Source: Halisarca cf. caerulea
Taxonomy: Eukaryota; Porifera; Demospongiae; Chondrillida; Halisarcidae
NCBI GenBank assembly: GCA_963170055.1
Contig: CAUJGJ010000083.1
Span: forward strand, 729,101 to 793,100
Length of the DNA: 64,000 bases
Direction: 5' to 3'
Position 1 is the first letter of the stretch. Every line of letters starts with the position of its first letter. Both the position numbers and the translations under genes were made by a program. The notes under the pieces are model-generated. The model was not told the DNA's origin, searched no databases, and was given only the letters and a program-made list of their open reading frames with translations. Positions 37,501 through 55,200 of the stretch are shown piece by piece.

Positions 37501-40242
37501 AGCCATTTTATTTGCAGGTCATGGATAAGTAATTTTGCGGATCTTTTTGAATCACAAAAACCACATAATTTTTTAACCGCAAAAATTTCCTGATATACAG
37601 CATATATGTATTAGTTATATCCTGTCCAGGTGTGCTACAGCAGAAATACAGTGCTGAATTCCAAAAGTAGGGAGAGATCGAATACTCTGTATTTTGTTTC
37701 ATCACAAAAAACTGTGGTATCCCAGACATACAGTAGTCTGGCATTTTGGTTTTCAGTATGAACTGGAGATTTGAATGACTCCTGACATTGTAGACCGTGC
37801 ATGTTGATCATGGTTGGAATGCTTGTAAACCTTGAAATATAATAATACCAACAGTAAAGACTTGAGGTGGTCTGGGGATTGGTGACAGTGGTCTCAAGGA
37901 ATTTTTTTTAGAAATATTATCATGAAAGCTTGTTTTTTGTTCATTTCCACATAAATCCTGCCTTTCAGGAAAGCTCAGATACAAGTCTATAAGGGGGGGG
38001 GGGGGGGCAGCAGCAATCCTGCGCCCCCCTGAACGCAGCCATGGAATTGTTATAGTTAGAGTTGCGTTGCTGTATAATAGCAGTGCTCACAATAACTTTT
38101 GGAGGTGTCCCACACCTCCAGAATGTCTGGGCATTCACATACAGTGGACCCCTCTAATCCAGCCCCCTGAGTTGGGGACAACCCTCTAATGTGGACACAT
38201 ACCACTGGAACCAAATATTCCACTGTAATAAGTCACAGTACGTACATCTTTAACCCCTGAAATGAGGACACCTCCATAATCAGGACAGTGCTTTCAGGTC
38301 CCAAGGTGTCCGGATTAGAGGGATTCTGCTGTAATTGTTCGGACATGATAATTTTGACTAGCGATGACATTCTTTGCTAGCTTCTCCTTTCTATCACATA
38401 TTATGCAGTTGTAAGCAAGCATGCATACCGTATTTGACCGTATAAGGGCCGGGCCCTAATAAAGGCCAGATTCATTTAATAGGCGGGGGGTAAAAGCAGC
38501 CCTAGGTAAACAATGGCCGGGTCCAAATAATAGCCGGGTCTCAGTAAGCAAAATGGCCGCATTAATCGATCGAGGAACAACACGTAGTCAATTATCATTT
38601 ATCGTAAAACATCTAGATTGACTTCTACTATTGTTTAGCCTTTGATAATATGGATAAAGATACCAAAAGGAACTAAACTACCCTGTAGATGCAGCCAAAT
38701 GATTCCAGCAACTTCCTTCTGCAACGGGACAGACTTTGGATTTTGCTCGTAAGCAGTAAAATGTCCCTGTTCCATGGGTTCTTATTTGATTAAGCCGACT
38801 AAGCCAAGTTATCTGCCCTGTTGATGCGTTATTATGATTATAATATTATAGAAAATGCAGATGGATTTATCGTAAACTAGTTGTGAACATAGTTCAGAAC
38901 CTCACGGAAATATAGGAATGTACGTATACGCATCACGCTGCTGACGTCATGCACATGGCTGACCAATTGGAGCTCCCGAACAACAGAAGGCCGTTTCCTG
39001 CTTCAACGAAAGACAGTTTCAAAAATTGTTGCCCAAAATTTTTAGAAATGTTTTCTCTTTGCATCTTAAGAACCTTCGTCGCCATTTAGCGTGAAGAATG
39101 CCAACGTGAGGGACCGAAATGTAAGTGTCAGAAAAGTCTGCATTATGCCAACACGACTTAGTCCATACGCAGTTCATTCATCTCATTCTGTAGCACTGCC
39201 GTGCCCCACTTCGTAGAAGTATGTGAATTGTTGCTAGTTTTTAAGACGCGAATGCAACTTTCGACGAAAGAAAACACCTCTGGGACCCAATATCCAGATT
39301 TCTAGTTCTGAAAGTCATTAAGCGCGTGGGTGCTGTCTTTGGACTCCCCTTCGCAACCAAAACAATTAACCTCGCTACCGCTCAGTAATTATTTGAGAAA
39401 GTTTTTGGGTTCAAATAAAAGCCCTGCTCATTTAGTGGCCATATCAAAAGTGCCAAATAAGAAATAAAAGCCCGGGCTATCATTCGGTCATATACGGTAT
39501 GCTGATTCCATTATTTTTGTACTATTTGCAGTGGCAATTTAGCATTCCACCGTTTACAGAACGATTGTATTGTTTTCAGTATAAGTGAAAAGGCTTTGCA
39601 CAACTTGCTTCTATAGCACCAGTGTCTACACTTAGAAGAGGCTGTTTTGAACTGAAAGGCCACTAAACAGGTGTTCTCTCCTGTGGTGTATACCACTACC
39701 TGATCAATAGCAATAAGCGCCAGACCACAAATTTGTCACCTGAACAATGAAAGCCTTCTATAGCCTTGAACACTTCCTTTGAGTAGACACAATGTCCAAA
39801 GTTGATAACATCTCGGCATTCACTGAAAATGATCAGAAAATGTCCAATGTTTGGTTAATATTCTGAGCTTTTAATTATTTAATTTTGTGTCAAGTCTTAA
39901 TGTACAAACGATGTAAAGGATAGTAACCTAAATACTACAATATGTGATCTATGCTGCAGCCTTCCAAGCAGTGATAAGGATCCCCTTATTAGTAACCTCA
40001 ACTGTGACGGTGTGTCTGAGCTGAGTATGTGCACATTCTCTTTGGATGTCACCAACTGCACAAAGTCAAATGAAGCAGCCATTAGCTGTGGTCAGTGAGA
40101 GTCTGGTTGTATTGTGGAGTTGTTGAGTCTTGTTCACTTTCTAGTAGTATGTGCTTTATATATGTTGGTATTGACTTGTGAGAATAACAGTGGGCGGACT
40201 AGTGGTTTGTACATGTCTGTCTTTGAAATACTGTGTTGTGTG

Positions 40243-40304
<62 letters not shown>

Positions 40305-40312
40305 GTGCACGT

Positions 40313-40373
<61 letters not shown>

Positions 40374-40418
40374 GTGTTTGTATGCACATGATGTGTGTGT
40401 GTGTGTTTGTGTGTGTGC

Positions 40419-40470
<52 letters not shown>

Positions 40471-40918
40471 ACGTGGGTGTGGGTGTGTTTGTGCATTCAT
40501 GTACATGTGTATGTTTATGTGTACATATGTGCATGCAAACATATCACATCTCTCCCTCAGTAGCAACTAGTTTGTCGTCTGTAGCACAATTGATGCTATC
40601 AATATTGATATGCTCACGCTGGATTTCAGATTTTATGAAGGCCATTATAAACTGAATCAGATTCATCCTAGTATCAATTTTACTGCCACCAAGTGCTACT
40701 TGTTGTACCCTCTGTGTTGTGGCCAAACTAAATTAGGTGTTTTATCATGCATTTCTTCTCCTCGTGTCTTCTCTATAGTTCTGACTCCTGGTGAGGTGGC
40801 TGGAATCGTTGTAGGAGCTGTTGCTTTTTTTCTCATTCTGGTCTTGATCCCAGTGCTGATCTGCTGCTGCTGTTGCTGTGGATTCTGTGCCTGTTTGAAG
40901 GGCTATAAGAAGATTTAA
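34527..40918 (+). CDS. Single-SRCR-domain transmembrane receptor (gene D)
   Basis: Exons 34527-34572, 34644-34863, 39960-40090 and 40779-40918 join to 537 nt (178 aa). Signal peptide MKKITLLLVAVLYMLG is followed by a six-cysteine SRCR domain (TSVCG, SLCTFLDY, NLNC, MCTF, NCTK, AISC). Glycosylation sites are NAT, NTT and NCT. Exon 4 encodes VLTPGEVAGIVVGAVAFF, a hydrophobic helix, CCCCCCGFCACL and a tail ending GYKKI. Exon phases are 1, 2, 1 as in the other members. It is clearly more distant from B and C, and the conserved 3' flank of those genes is missing. The 5.1-kb intron 2 holds several mobile elements and a miRNA-like hairpin. Confidence 0.82.
34864..35320 (+). other. Gene D intron 2, first part
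   Basis: No exon is seen between the donor at 34864 and the transposon-related piece at 35321. Confidence 0.4.
35321..35413 (-). mobile_element. Diverged end related to the 52-58 kb transposon (gene D intron 2)
   Basis: GCCAGACCCATGCTCGC, then a CACCGGGTGATGTC region, AAAATGGCCAAG and GGATCTGAGC...CCAGACT follow the right-hand TIR of the big transposon in order. It also contains a short palindrome, GACATCACCGGGTGATGTC. The opposite end was not identified with confidence. Confidence 0.6.
35889..35969. mobile_element. About 80-bp foldback (AGTCTCGTACCCAG type)
   Basis: AGTCTCGTACCCAGGCTCAC faces AGTGGGGCTGGATACGAGTA, an imperfect inverse, around a T-rich/A-rich loop. The same head, TTAGTCTCGTACCCAGAC, occurs at 42013, so it is probably a small MITE family. 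Confidence 0.45.
36323..36425 (+). ncRNA. Candidate pre-miRNA-like hairpin
   Basis: Arms 36323-36355 and 36393-36425 pair over 33 positions with three mismatches (arm start GCATCATGACTGTCTTGCAT), and the loop is 37 nt. Size and pairing resemble a microRNA precursor, and demosponge precursors tend to be long. It lies in the sense orientation in intron 2 of gene D. A tiny MITE would look the same. A second, 10-bp hairpin (ATCATCAACT facing AGTTGATGAT) lies near 36507-36529. Confidence 0.35.
36530..38140 (+). other. Gene D intron 2, middle part
   Basis: AT-rich DNA. A G-run lies near 37990-38007. No exon or RNA gene is recognised. Confidence 0.4.
38141..38334. mobile_element. Short inverted-repeat element (ACAGTGGACCCCTCTAATCC type)
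   Basis: It begins ACAGTGGACCCCTCTAATCC and ends GGATTAGAGGGATTCTGCTGT, its near inverse. It is the same type as 19389-19566 and 63350-63515. Confidence 0.65.
38426..39499. mobile_element. 1.07-kb TIR element (TACCGTATTTGACCG type)
   Basis: The left end TACCGTATTTGACCGTATAA with GGGCCGGGCCC faces the right end GCCCGGGC...CGGTCATATACGGTA. The ends are imperfect inverted repeats of about 30 bp with outer TA. Arms carry GGCC/AATAAAGGCC-type words. No transposase frame is seen, so it is non-autonomous. Confidence 0.6.
40236..40481. repeat. GT microsatellite block in gene D intron 3
   Basis: Three long GT tracts are separated by short non-repeat words (GTGCACGTGTGTATG, ATGGTGTTTGTATGCACATGA). 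The block lies about 145 bp after the exon 3 donor. Confidence 0.95.
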
Positions 40919-41982
40919 CCATTACGTTGTACAAGTTGCTATCATAGTCTGAATACATGGTTTGTAGTGACAGTTTCTACCATTTTACATTTAATTTAGC
41001 TCAATTAATTAAAGCTGTAGCAAATACTTTATGGCTTTTTTGGCACTAGCAAAGCATTGTGTTTGTAGACTTTTTGCTATGACTTGCAATTGAAATTTGC
41101 TGCTTTTAAAGGCATGATCATGAGCCAATTATGCGCACAGATTTATGAATAATAGGTACCTCTGTAAATCATGAATAATTTGCAAATAATTAGGGAATGT
41201 ACCGGTATATTCAAAATTCGTAGCATAAAATGGACGATCAGCTCAACATGGAATGTATTTGCTTCCCCTTCAAATATGGCTGTTTTATTTCACAGTATAA
41301 GAAATACCCTCTTAAGAATGCATAATACCACATGCATGCAGTGAGTATGAAAAATGTGGAGTCTTCTGTCTATATTATAAGTTGTCATGAATATTAATCT
41401 TTATATACAAGTGGGAAATTTAAAGTTTATCAACAAACTTAAGCTACATGCATATGCAGTGCATAAGCCATCACCTAAGGAAGGTGTTGCAGCTGTATAG
41501 GGTGTGCATTGATGAGAATAATAGGTGGAGTTTGAACAAATATAATTGAATAAAGTAATAGGTGGCCATGGTATTTGGTGAATATAATTGGCTCATGCCT
41601 ATGCCTTGCATATTATTATAGGCATGAGTTGAAATTTTATAGCAAATTAGGGGGTATGCATTATGATTTGCCGTGAATGTTTCAGAGTCTTCCAATATAA
41701 ATTGGCTGAGAAAAACAAGCACGGACCAATTTTACATGCAAACATTTATTTGGCCACAGGAGATGCATATTGCCCCTATTCCTGAAAGCCGGACACAACA
41801 GAACCACCTAAATTTTTAACTACAGCCAGCATAGATACTTTAACCTACGTAGGTTAGAGTATCTATGCAGCCAGTAAGGTTGACAGGAGTTGTAAGTTCA
41901 TATAGCCTTTATCAGTACGAAGTCTCGGGTGGCCAAATTTGTATCTGGGCGAATTGTCATTTTTTTACTCTAGTCGGGTAGA
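40919..41982. other. Intergenic DNA downstream of gene D
   Basis: No gene is seen. TTAACCTACGTAGGTTAGAGTATCTATG near 41839 is a palindromic patch that recurs in altered form at about 43218. Confidence 0.4.
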
Positions 41983-42055
41983 ATAAAATGGCGGCCGGCG
42001 GAAGGGGCTGGGTTAGTCTCGTACCCAGACCGTCACTCGGGTGCCGCCATTTTAT
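41983..42055. repeat. Foldback with 13-bp perfect arms
   Basis: ATAAAATGGCGGC at 41983-41995 faces its complement at 42043-42055. The loop carries TTAGTCTCGTACCCAGAC, the head shared with 35889. Confidence 0.7.
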
Positions 42056-43024
42056 GCCGCCCTCGCGATCGGTCTGGAAAAAATTGAGCCAAAATCTGTA
42101 CCAGGGTCCTCGTCTGGCTGGGACCAAAACACCCTTTGTAATAGTAATTGCCGAATTGTAAACGTTATTAAAAATAATGCAAACAATTTGCAACGAACGC
42201 ATCGACTAATCTGGAAAAATGGCCGAATAGGATCAAGTTCAAGTTCTACAACAGGTTTACGTGTCTTCTTTAGCCAAGTGGCAAACAATCCCTTCTGTTA
42301 TCGGCATTATAAGTGAAAAGATTCTTCTGTCTGTGATCTGCGCCCTTGCTACCAATGAATGTCTGCGAAAACGCCAAATGCAGAACTTTCGCCCCCCCAA
42401 CAAGCCCGGGTTGCCTATAAAACGTTTGATTTCGTATGTTGATGACTAGAGTTCTATGTGCTTCTTACACGACTGGAGTTCTATGTGCTTCTTACACGAT
42501 CGTCGCCGCGACCACTCAGTCGATCGAAAGAGCCAGTGGAAAGCTGAACGAAAGCACATTCCCGGCATTCCCCCGGCCCAATGTAGCCATTGCAGCGCAT
42601 CTTTGCTTTTTTATGTGGGATTAGCTCGTATACGTATTTAGCTGCTGAAACCCCTCCAGCAAAGAAGAATCTATCGAATTCGACTACGCCATATTGAAAT
42701 CGCTACCGTGATTTCCTACCCAGACAGACCATACTAACATTGGAGTGCTGTATAATTTGTCAATTGTCGAAGTTTGCGGTTGTCTGTTATTCACTGCTTC
42801 TCCGCCCCCTTGGTACAGCTTAGGCCTCAGTCTTTTCCGGACCCTTTCGTCTCGTCTAGGTATCAGACTAGGGCTGGGTACGCTGGGCGTTGCCTACAAC
42901 GTTTCCGGCTCGCCTTGTCTCACGTGAGTCTGCACGTGCATACACACACGTGACCTAAATCCTGAAAACTTGTCCGGACAGGCGTGGCTGTGATTCTCAA
43001 GTATTTGGTTTGACCAGTATCATC
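42056..43024. other. Upstream region of SRCR gene E
   Basis: A phrase (GAGTTCTATGTGCTTCTTACACGA) is directly repeated at about 42450 and 42476. CACGTG-containing words lie at 42919-42950, some 75-105 bp before the ATG. No exon is seen. Confidence 0.35.
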
Positions 43025-49291
<6,267 letters not shown>

Positions 49292-49936
49292 TTGGAGGAA
49301 AACTTTAGTTCTCGGGACCTTGTGGCCCCCACTTGTAGTTAGGTATGCACCTTTAAATGTGCTGCTATAGTTTCTTGTGTTAGCTGTGGCAAAGTACATA
49401 TAACCATTACAGTACATTTACTGTTACAGTAGCTATTAATCTCTCGTTATCCTGTAATAAACCATAATACCACTATAACTATGTTTGCATTTTAATATTC
49501 GAATAGTTGATATACACTGGAGCTGGAGCTGCATACTACACGTGCCAAATGCCTGGGACAGCTGTTGAGTAGTCCCTAATACAAAGTCGAGCAATCTCGA
49601 CACTGCATGGGCATCATGCTATGGATTGATGCAATCAAACTTGCATTATACAAGCATCTGTGTAAGATACCTCCTGCATGGATTAATATTCAAGTGTCTC
49701 ATGTATACAGTATTAATACAGTGGTTTAGTTGAGATTCAGCGCATATAGTTGCAGGACTTTTATGCGAGTATCTTGCATGGTACATATTACGTGTCCACT
49801 GTCAGGAAAATTGGGTATGCATATTATTTTTGGAGTTTGTTGCATTGTCCCTAGGACTGGAGGAGATTCAAACTCATATAAGTACCATTTTATGGCTGAG
49901 CAATGATGACTGCAATGTATATGAAATGTACATTGC

Positions 49937-50007
<71 letters not shown>

Positions 50008-50035
50008 TATACTTTAATTACATGCAAGTCCGTAC
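49292..50035. other. 3' flank of gene E
   Basis: GTTGGAGGAAAACTTTAGTTCTCGGGACCTTGTGGCC resembles the 3' flanks of A, B and C. A (TA)n(TG)n compound microsatellite lies at 49942-50005. No gene is seen. Confidence 0.45.
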
Positions 50036-50276
50036 GTATAAGGTAAACCGTCCTAATTTGGAGCAGGCCCTAATTTAATTGGGTCTCTTCAAACAAAACG
50101 GTAAACTGTGGCGCTCTTGTCATTTGACTACAGAGCATGGCATGGACTCAGGAGTATAGTTTGATCAGTAAAGTAATTAAAACTGTGCGATTCTTTTGAG
50201 CATCACAATTTATACCGTTTTGTTCAAAGCGACCCAAATTAGGGCCTGCCCCAAATCAGGGCGGTTTGCCTTATAT
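50036..50276. mobile_element. About 240-bp palindromic MITE, copy 2
   Basis: The ends AAGGTAAACCGTCCTAATTT and CAGGGCGGTTTGCCTT pair imperfectly and flanking TA is present on both sides. The interior matches the copy at 43311-43530, including GGCAGGCCCTAATT and GTGGCGCTC. Confidence 0.8.
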
Positions 50277-50559
50277 GTGCAGATACCGCAAAAGTAGGAC
50301 CTGGTGCATGTTCTATTGTGATGTATATAGGTGTTACTTTGACCAACCTGACTGTGTGGTGACTACAGCTCTATATAGACATCTACCTAGTTATAGCTAC
50401 CTATACTATTTCATGCTCATAGATTGCGTTGCTCCATGCACCACACACATGCACCCTGATTCTGTCTCCCTTCATTATAGTATAATATTATGTAATATAG
50501 TTAATTAAGTTATAATAAATGATAATAATCGATAATAATAATAATAATCGATCGCCGCG

Positions 50560-50640
50560 TGGCCAAAGATGGCGCCCAACACGCAGGGGATCACAATCGA
50601 TCACAAATTCGAAATGCTCAGAAAAAGATTCAGTCTTCGG
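50560..50640 (+). promoter_or_regulatory. CG-rich patch with YY1-like AAGATGGCG at a possible gene start
   Basis: CGATCGCCGCGTGGCC is followed by AAGATGGCGCCC, which fits a YY1 initiator overlapping an ATG (50569). A short frame follows (MAPNTQGITIDHKFEML). It could be the 5' end of the gene whose last exon is at 51454, but no splice path between them is evident. Confidence 0.25.
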
Positions 50641-50960
50641 ATTAGGTTTCCAGTGGTTACCATCTCCAACACCTGCTGCTGTCCAATGGAATGGGTTGTG
50701 TTCTTCCCTGCGCTTTCCGCCTTTTTGGCTTTTACTGTTGACGCTTCCTCCTCCACGGGTGGTCTGCCAGGTGGTGATCGAATCCACCTTCAATCGTTCC
50801 TACATGAAGAGCCACTGGATCATGACCAGGCTTCAAATGGATACACTGTCTAGATCTCCTACATCTGCTGTTGTCCAGGGGAAGGAGTGTGTTCTTCTCT
50901 GGACCTCCCACCATTTTGGCTTTAATTTGCTGTTGGCGCCTCCTCACCTATGGGCATGCC
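50641..50960. repeat. Diverged tandem duplication of about 200 bp
   Basis: CTGCTGCTGTCCAATGGAAT...GTGTTCTTC...TTTTTGGCTTTTACTGTTGACGC at 50672 and CTGCTGTTGTCCAGGGGAAG...GTGTTCTTC...TTTTGGCTTTAATTTGCTGTTGGCGC at 50869 are two copies in direct order. The origin is unknown. Confidence 0.55.
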
Positions 50961-51453
50961 AGCTAGACAGTTAGGAAATCGGCCAGTTCATTTGCCTGCA
51001 GTGAAGAACAATCTAAGAACAATCTTTAGTTTACAATTTTGTCAAGTTGTTATAAATGAATGATAATAATAATAATTAATAATTTCTTAATATTTAAACT
51101 GGGTGAGCCATTAGCCAGAGGCTGCTATTGAGGCCCACAGTATTCCACACACTCACCCACACACACAATCAAATTGAATTATATACATTAAATCAAATTA
51201 GAAGTAGTTTGGTGGCTGCAGAATACAATTCAGTTTGTGCATATGTACGTATATGTATGTATATTAGCTGCATGTCAGTCTCTGTTCATTTGATGTTTAG
51301 TTCTAAAGTTAATTGTTGTTATTCATGCATGTGACTTTAAGAGCACAAATATATGCAGCATTCAAAGCTTGTAGGGACAGTGAGCACCCATGAGCTATAA
51401 ATCCTTGATACACCCCTGTAGCATGTATGCATGTTTTGTGAAATTCAATTTAG

Positions 51454-51638
51454 TACTTAAAGTGCTGGATCATGCAGAGCCAAAGGATCACTTGACACAG
51501 GAAGAGCTGGCCAAGTTCCTCACTGAAGAAGGAGAACCTTTCAGCTCTGAGGAAATAGAAGAGCTTATGGCAGCTGCCTTGGATTCACAGAAAGGAACAG
51601 TGAATTATAGAGAATGTGTCCATGCAACAGCTAGTTGA
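51454..51638 (+). pseudogene. Lone last exon resembling DRC8/EFCAB2 (EF-hand)
   Basis: After the acceptor AATTTAG an open frame of 61 codons reads LKVLDHAEPKDHLTQEE, LTEEGEPFSSEEIEEL and DSQKGTVNYRECV, then a TGA. This is the C-terminal EF-hand pair of DRC8 (EFCAB2), a small calmodulin-like subunit of the nexin-dynein regulatory complex in motile cilia. The frame is intact, but I find no upstream exons for the N-terminal EF-hand between gene E and this exon. It is either the end of a gene with unrecognised short exons or a stranded duplicate; I file it as a fragment. Confidence 0.5.
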
Positions 51639-51904
51639 GAAACAAGCTTAGACCCCAAATCGTTTGTCCTGTCTCCACTGCTTGCATTGAGATGGCAGGG
51701 CAAGACATATATATTGCATTTTAACATGACATTGTACACTTGTTTTGCATCTCTGCATATTATCCATGCATATTCTGTACATTGCTTGGGAAGAATGTTA
51801 ATGCCATGTACCATTGATTCAAACTCCTAGCTATATAAACAGTATATAGAAATTTATTTATGTGTAGATTATTATGATGCTGCATAATATATACACTATA
51901 TTGT

Positions 51905-51938
<34 letters not shown>

Positions 51939-52024
51939 TGTGCTGAAGTTTTATTCACTGTGATAAGACGCAGCGTGGCCTTGTTCACTTTTATTCATCT
52001 TTGGCGTGTAAAGTCATTAGTAAA
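51639..52024. other. DNA between the DRC8-like exon and the transposon
   Basis: It holds a short (GT)n at 51910-51935 and no gene. The transposon target duplication begins at 52025. Confidence 0.45.
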
Positions 52025-52033
52025 GGTCATCTC
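52025..52033 (+). repeat. Target-site duplication, left copy
   Basis: GGTCATCTC here is repeated exactly at 58172-58180 next to the right end of the transposon. One more adjacent A also matches, so 9 bp is the minimal reading. Confidence 0.85.
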
Positions 52034-52124
52034 TAGTCTGGCGTAGCTCAGACCCAAACCCGCTCGGCCATTTTCGGGGACTGACGTCACCGGGCGAGCG
52101 GGAAAGGGTCTGGCGCAACTCATC
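52034..52124 (+). repeat. Transposon left terminal inverted repeat (91 bp)
   Basis: It starts TAGTCTGGCGTAGCTCAGAC. It contains GGCCATTTTC (YY1-like) and the palindromic CRE core TGACGTCA at 52082-52089. It is identical to the inverse of 58070-58160. Confidence 0.95.
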
Positions 52125-52264
52125 ATTGGTAAGGATGCTTGTCCTGGGTTGACCCCGACGGTGCCGAAAAGTTGATTAATGTCGCAATATTGCTTTGATT
52201 TATTAGCGGCTATCCAAATAAGGGCTATGAATTACACAATAACCTAAGTACACGTGTTTCACAC

Positions 52265-55200
52265 TCAAGGAGCTTGAAGAGTTGACTCCACAACAGCTAC
52301 TCCAACAACGTTCTCCAAATATTTAATGAAGTTTTTGACATCTTTAGATTCTTTCAAATTCGGCAGCAATGGTGTCTTCTTTGCCAGGGGATGGATTGCG
52401 CGCCCGATGTCCTCGACAAGGTCTGCCTCCAGGGACTTCACTGCCTTTTTAACGTCTTGTTGGATATCGTCTGGCCTTTGGTGACGCCCTTCGGGTGTGT
52501 CCTCGTCATCGCCAAACTGTCTGCGCACGTTACTAAGGCTGTACAAGCCTCGACTGCAGCGATGGATAGTTTCCTTTCTGGAGATGTTCGAGGAACGGTC
52601 CCCTATGAAGTTCTTCAATTGTCTGAAGAAACAAAATAAGGCTAGTGATTCATGTTTTATAATTTGTGATTACTACATTCATTGTACCTGTTGTGGTGTT
52701 CCATTGTAAGGTCGCACGCTATGTTTTTCCCTCTTCTTCCATGGTTGTTCACCGTCCTCATGTATAGTGCCTCTTTCTGCAGTCTTTCAGACATGGTGTC
52801 ATTTACCTGGAAGATAAATTGGACTATCTCCCTTGCATAGTTCTTGCGGCCTGTGCTCTTCATAACATGAAGTAGAAGTGGGGTAATCCTCTTAAATCTT
52901 GCACCATCCCCCTCCCTTGTAACGTCCCGGTAATGGAACCAAAGGAAGCATAGGGTACATAGCTCCTGGGGAGTGAAAATACAGATATGTAGTTGACCTG
53001 TTAGTCTCGGACAATAGATATAGTGGCTTTCAGTGTCATTATTTACGTACCTGTGTGTGTTGAAGAACCTTGTCTTGGGGTGGCTCTCCTGTTAGGCACG
53101 TTAAACGATCCACTACTTCCTTGGCCAGTCGTTTGACATCATGACTATCCCGTTCTTCCTTGTATCCCTCTTCAACTGTTAGCCCTAGGATTATTAGTGC
53201 CATTCGGATGACATAGGCAGCTAAAACATCCTCCATAAGGGCTTCAGTGGCATTCATGTTCTTTGCAGGCTCGGGTCCCACTGCTGAGCGATTGGTCACG
53301 TTGCGTAGATGTTTAAGTGTGCCAGGTGTGGAGTCCGTGTTCTTATACATCCTTGCAAATGTGCCCTGTATGTGGCATTTAGTCATGTTAAAAGCCACTG
53401 TACAATTATTGGTGCTGATAGTTTATTGTGCACTGTTTGAACTCACAATTAGGAGAGCTTGTTTAGTGTGCCAGTCCTCAAATATTGGCACAAGACCTTC
53501 TAGGCGAGAGCATGCAGTCAACTCTCCGCTCATGCTCAACTGGGCAGACCTTGCTCTTGCAACAGTGAGCTGATCGCCTCCGAGGAGTATGGGGTACACA
53601 TTGACCTCTTCAACCTGTAATATCCAATTGTATACAGTCAAGTTACAACCATACTTCAGAGCCACTTTGTACTACTCACAGTAATCTGTTCCTCATTGGG
53701 TATGGACACATTAACTTGCTCCTTAACCATCGACACATACTTGTGTAGTTCCTGCATGATGCCAATCATTTCCTTTGTGTACGTCTCGTTCTTGTCAATA
53801 ACTCCAAGAGGAACCTTTATATGAATGTATATCAATCAATCAATCATTATTTGTATATATATCAATAACGGTATTCCATGAATATAAGGTTACATGTTTG
53901 GTTCACTCACAATGGTGGACTTTTGAGACATTTCTGTGGTAAATTCATGCTCAATGTACCAGCATACCTCCTGATGCTTGAACCGGGGAAGATGGTTAAC
54001 GATGATTCTGCATGAATACAATGTATTAAGTACATATGGTTTGTCACAAGCATAAATACAGCTCAATATCATACGTACCTTGATGCATATATGGCAAAGT
54101 CTGCAAGAATGGCATCCAAGTCAGCCTGTTGTGGTACAAAGTCCTTGAGACAGACTTGCTTGGGCAAAGGTGGTGGTATGTCAGAATATGGCCGAAGATC
54201 GATCCTTCCCTGAACACCCAGTACATGAACCATATGCTCTGACTTGGTCTGTCTCTGGGATGTCTGGTACCTTGGCCGAATGTTCTTGTCGACGTTGTCA
54301 CACACTATCTTGTAGCCAAGCCACAGACCCCTATCAAGTGCCTCCTGCAATCAATTTGATAAGTGTCAGTTACCTGAATTCCATTGGCTTTTGATCTTAC
54401 CTGTGGTCCTATTGGGGACGTCCGAGGATGTTCCAGTGTGGTGATGGGTGCAACTGGAGTGGATTGCAGAGGGATCAACGGACTTGATGTTAACCCTATT
54501 GGGGACATTGGAGGCCTCTCCGGTGTGGTGATTACTGTTGGATTCTGGTGAAAGCAAATTGATCTATGAAATGCATACTCTTTCTATACCCTTGCATTTT
54601 GTCTCCTCACCAATTCTCCTGTGTCCATAGCCTCGTCAAAGCTGTCTACGACTCCATGCAGTTCTGTATCATCTACAGCTGTTCTATGCCCCATTGACAC
54701 TGATTCCTGCGTTTATATACATAAATGGTTATTATAACATGTTAAATGGATGGCTGTACATTTATGTGTTTTTGTACATACGTACTTGTCTTTCAGTGCT
54801 TATGTCAGCATCATCAGGCCTAGAGAGGTGGAAGTGTGTCTGTAGGCCATGAGGTGTTGTCCATGTAGGCTAAGGGATAATATAGATGATATGTTTGAAA
54901 TTATGGTTGCTGACATTAACTGGATTTACCAACCTGGCTATTCTCTAGTCTCTGTGTCCATTGCTCCTTCCACTCGAGGACCTGGTGATCATGGTCCTGA
55001 CTCAGGGTTGCAGTGAACCCATGCAGAGAACGGGGTGACACTGTTAGTAAGATCGGATTTAGCATGTTCATAGTCTACATGGGGTTATAATAGTATAGGT
55101 CTAATACATGATATTATAAGTAGTTTTTAATGGTGTACTCATAGATACTATGATATGATACTATGATACATAGATATCTATGGTGTACTTTAGTATTGCA

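Noticed and set aside
42013..42890. A TIR element between TTAGTCTCGTACCCAGAC and GACTAGGGCTGGGTACG
   Set aside because: The two ends match only loosely and no target duplication is visible; only the local foldback at 41983-42055 is supported.
50656..50670. GTTACCATCTCCAAC as a second X-box near the DRC8-like exon
   Set aside because: The right half-site fails the RRNRAC consensus at two purine positions.
50569..50853. 94-codon frame starting MAPNTQG as the start of a DRC8 gene
   Set aside because: It has no EF-hand signature, overlaps a diverged tandem repeat, and offers no phase-compatible splice to 51454. Kept only as a low-confidence start-like patch.
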